A stretch of 64,000 nucleotides of DNA from Paralvinella palmiformis (lineage: Eukaryota > Annelida > Polychaeta > Terebellida > Alvinellidae), in contig JAODUP010000151.1 in NCBI GenBank assembly GCA_025642065.1, positions 658,501 through 722,500 on the forward strand, written 5' to 3'. Under the pieces are notes generated by a model. That model did not search any database. It worked only from the letters and a program-made list of their open reading frames with translations, and was not told the DNA's origin. Made by a program: the position numbers and the translations under genes. Every line of letters begins with the position of its first letter. Within the stretch, counting starts at the first letter, position 1. This document shows, one piece after another, positions 61,122-64,000 of the stretch.

Positions 61122-63910
61122 TGTGCAACATTAATGCTTGACCACTCGACCGGGATCAGTGTTTCCAGGCCCGGTCTATATCAGTGCCATAGTACTCGAC
61201 CGGCTGGTCTAGTGTCGATTTTAATGGGAAAAAACAAGAAAAACGAGTACAGAGCTACAGGCTGATACTAACAGCTACCCATTAAATAACCAAGATCACG
61301 ATCTGTTTATTAACTTGTGACATATCAAACAACTAACACTCAAATCACTTCACTTGCCATACCCCGTAAAATCTTGAACACATGCGTTCCGGCCATGAAT
61401 CAAATTAGCGTAACATGTTAATGTCACAATAAACTCGCAGCTTCCCAACCAGTGGGAATTTATCTGAATACTATAGATCTGTTTAATTTGGCAAATATGA
61501 AGGAAAAAAAGTGAATTTGTTATAAAAAAAAGATTTTTAATTCAGAAATATATTTCTTAGTATCCCATTACCTATATAATTATTGGGATGAATATTACCA
61601 ATTATTAGGGCATTAAAGTTCAGCGTGGTCAATATTATATTATTTTTTCTCATTAAAAATTCACTAGTGATCAAGTGTCCACCTTTTCATTTGATTGATG
61701 AGCAAGTGTCCGGGTGAGCAACTGTCCAGGTGAGCAACTGTCCTACACCTCTAAAATCTGTCAGTGGAAATTTCAGCATTTTTATTCTATTTCAATTACT
61801 GTCATGTTTTCTGGTTACACTTCTTTGTTAAAAACGTGGAAATTTGTAAAAGGAGCGAAGGAGCCAACTGCACAGAAATTTAAATAATACATTAATTGGT
61901 TGTGTGAGTAGAAATGTAGCAATAAGTTTTATATTTCATGGATCAGTTTGAGCTGGCAGCCATCTGGATAATTAATTATGCAAAAGTATATACACACATG
62001 TTCAGTGAATGCAAACGGAGAGTGATGACGTCACAAACAACTTATGAATGACAGTATTTCACTTGGGAAAGGTACATCGGAGTTTACTAAGAGACAAAGG
62101 ATAGTACTGAATATTCTTGATGATTCCATATAAAGTTAATGAATGCTGCCAGGAGACAAACTCTGTGTACGTACGAATGTGTACGCACCGTCTTATTGAA
62201 CCATTGTCAGCTACAATTATGATATTTAAAAGATTTTTACAATTTACTTTAACATGTATTGGTTCATTGCAAACAGGCCTGCGTAATTAACTTGACGGAG
62301 TTCACAAAAATAACCATAAAACAACAAAATGTTTTGGTCGATATAAACCAACCAGCCACTGGTCTGTTGTAAGCTAACAAGTGATAACCTCAGCCATAAC
62401 TGAGCATTTATTTATTCAACAATGGACTATGTGACCATAAACAGCAGCTTAAGACAATGTATGTCCTGTAGTAATGCAGCCAGAAGTTGGTATACTAACA
62501 AAATTGTATATTAAGAAAGAAACTAGGGGACAGGTATAAAAGTTACTTTTTCTCAACAAAATGTCAAACGCATAATCACAAATGATTACAGATCATACTG
62601 AATAACATACCAGGAATGATCCTATTGTGATTTCTGGCACCAGAGATGTACAATAATGTACCATATTGGTATGGGTGTGGTCAGTAACCTGAGGAAAATA
62701 AATACATACCATTAATGACCATGTCACACAAAGCCACATAAAACATGAAGCCTGTTATCAATATATAACAGTTTGATTTCCAATTTCCCACTGGTACAAG
62801 AATATCAATTGAAATAAACAAAAAACATGATGAAATTGAGTGCAAAATTACCAAGGTGTAGAAAAATTACATTTTCAGAGCGATAACTGGCTACCGCCAT
62901 ATGCTTTATCATATATAGATCATCGGGAGCTTTTAATTTTATTCCATGTATTATAAATAATAATAATAATAATAAAGATAAATTATTTGATGTCACTGAC
63001 ACAATGCAGTCAATGGAATTTTTATAATAAAACAAACAAAGGAAACAAAACATTATAGAAACTGTCCTTAAATTGATAATAGATGTTTTATCTCACTTAC
63101 CTTTTGAAATACTAAATGCTTGGATTTGGACCAAATGTCTAACTGTGAAGAAAATGAGACAACAAAATTACTGAACAATGAATATGTCGAGCAATGGTGA
63201 TATTTTAATTAACTAACAACAAAATTGCTGGTGTTTGCTTGCTCGCTCTCTCCCCCTCTCCAACATGCACATACACACACACCCATACCTTTCCACTCTC
63301 TGTAACAAAGTCTTCATCATATCCCTTGACCGAGACCCATTCAATAACAAGACCACGAAGAACCATGATAGCTTTCAATGTCATACCTAAAGTTATCTGA
63401 ATTTAAAAAAATCAATAGACCATAGTTATATCATATGGTGAAGCCAGAAATACATATTTTCACATTCTGTGTGTGTGTGTGGGGGGGGGGACTTACATGC
63501 AGAACAGCTGGGCTGCCTATGGGTCGTGTTAGCTTGATGTTCATATCGGGAAACATCTTGTCCATTTTCTGCACCAAGTTATCAACGACTCTATAAAAAT
63601 ACACAAACAATGTCACGCACAGACCGAACAGAATCAACCTGAAAAATGAAAAAACTTCACCAAAACTTACACAGTAGACCTATTCATGTATCACAAACTG
63701 ATACGATAACACTGTTAGTCTGTGAAATGTGAAAAGACCACATTAAAGAAGTCCCATTCTCCTTAAAAAGGCTTATACAAACAAACAAGCGCCCAAGTAC
63801 CTAATTTGGTACTAACAAAAATTAGCTTCATACAGAGATTTACCTGGAGTTGTCCAGCTTTCCAAATGGACAGCTAAAAAGGTAATGAGGTGCGACACGG
63901 AATACATTTT
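59151..63910 (-). CDS. MED27: Mediator complex subunit 27, C-terminal six exons (partial)
   Basis: Minus-strand exons, in gene order: 63910-63844, 63590-63497, 63396-63289, 63142-63101, 62688-62611, 59285-59151. All have AG/GT borders and join in frame to 173 residues plus stop; the 5' half is beyond the right edge. Conserved stretches: APHYLFSCPFGKLD, VVDNLVQKMDKMF, TRPIGSPAVLH, IEWVSVKGYDEDFVTESGK, LDIWSKSKHLVFQKVTDH, KWLRSY and VPCHRCGKYLRDNLPPTWR, ending CDAYHEGCQP. These align with the C-terminal half of human MED27 (QPIGRPAMLEV; VKGYNENVYTEDGKLDIWSK; TWLRSYIKLF; PCQRCGKFLQDGLPPTWRD), including the CxxC...H..C zinc-type cluster. MED27 is a subunit of the Mediator tail/upper part that links transcription factors to RNA polymerase II in the nucleus. 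No lesions are seen. Confidence 0.93.
59307..59342. repeat. (TA)n microsatellite in MED27 intron
   Basis: About 36 bp, immediately upstream (gene sense) of the last MED27 exon, some 20 bp beyond its acceptor. Confidence 0.9.
59821..60150 (+). repeat. GGTCAATT-ended element, copy C
   Basis: Starts GGGTCAATTCAATTC and ends near GGCCTTGACCC. It shares the AATTGAAGTTTCCTACAAAA, CAATCCTACTTGGAATATAA and CTCATGGTAAAAAGTAGTAG modules with copies A and B. It is the best unexpanded copy (about 330 bp) and lies in the last MED27 intron. Confidence 0.8.
60151..62610. other. MED27 last intron, remainder
   Basis: Intron sequence with a (TA)n tract at 61081-61118 and short homopolymer runs (C near 60425-60437, G near 60949-60957). 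No nested gene is supported. Confidence 0.6.
61081..61118. repeat. (TA)n microsatellite
   Basis: About 38 bp of TA dinucleotides in the MED27 intron. Confidence 0.9.
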
Positions 63911-64000
63911 CTATACCATGGAATCATCCGTGTTCATATTTTTACAAAGAAATAACAATTCTGAGTGCAACCAAATGTCATCTAAGACGAGGTGTAACTC

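Overview
The window looks like animal nuclear DNA: AT-rich, with intron-rich genes using GT/AG splice sites, poly(A) signals and many eukaryotic transposable elements. Protein similarity and the repeat types suggest a lophotrochozoan, probably a mollusc (inference; I cannot name a species). No prokaryotic gene organisation, CRISPR array or rRNA gene was seen, and no convincing free-standing tRNA gene.

Three host genes are recognisable. At the left edge on the minus strand is one exon of a STRAD-type pseudokinase (979-1097). From 10783 to 28260 on the plus strand is a complete cullin-1 gene: 17 coding exons that join in frame to 774 residues, including the neddylation site. A candidate TCTCGCGAGA promoter element lies about 1 kb upstream of its start codon, and the 3' UTR is rich in TG repeats. 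At the right edge on the minus strand are the last six exons of Mediator subunit MED27 (59151-63910), running off the window at their 5' side.

The 30-58 kb interval between CUL1 and MED27 is almost entirely transposon territory. In order it holds: a cluster of tRNA-like SINE heads (30.3-31.1 kb); a decayed minus-strand CR1/L2-type LINE (34.5-37.3 kb); remnants of a Harbinger element (37.7-38.7 kb); a decayed SWIM/YqaJ gene copy (38.7-39.9 kb); a nearly intact two-gene DNA transposon of ISL2EU type (40.7-45.9 kb); a Ty3/Gypsy LTR retrotransposon inserted just beyond its second gene (45.8-50.05 kb); a LINE relic nested inside an older short element (51.7-54.3 kb); and a P-element/THAP9-like transposase relic (55.3-57.9 kb).

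The most interesting unit is the ISL2EU-type element. A THAP-DDE transposase (minus) stands head to head with a SAP-SWIM-YqaJ gene (plus), so a cut-and-paste transposase is paired with a phage-type exonuclease/recombinase. Both genes carry substitutions at expected catalytic residues, and the YqaJ gene has a one-base frameshift.

Smaller repeats fill the introns and flanks: a dispersed tRNA-derived SINE family (about eight copies), a TTAA-flanked MITE, two copies of a roughly 0.8-0.9 kb DNA element in opposite orientation (7.0 and 27 kb), an element with GGTCAATT...AATTGACC ends in three copies (one with a large internal minisatellite), a 6 x 33 bp tandem array in a CUL1 intron, and many (TA)n and (TG)n tracts.
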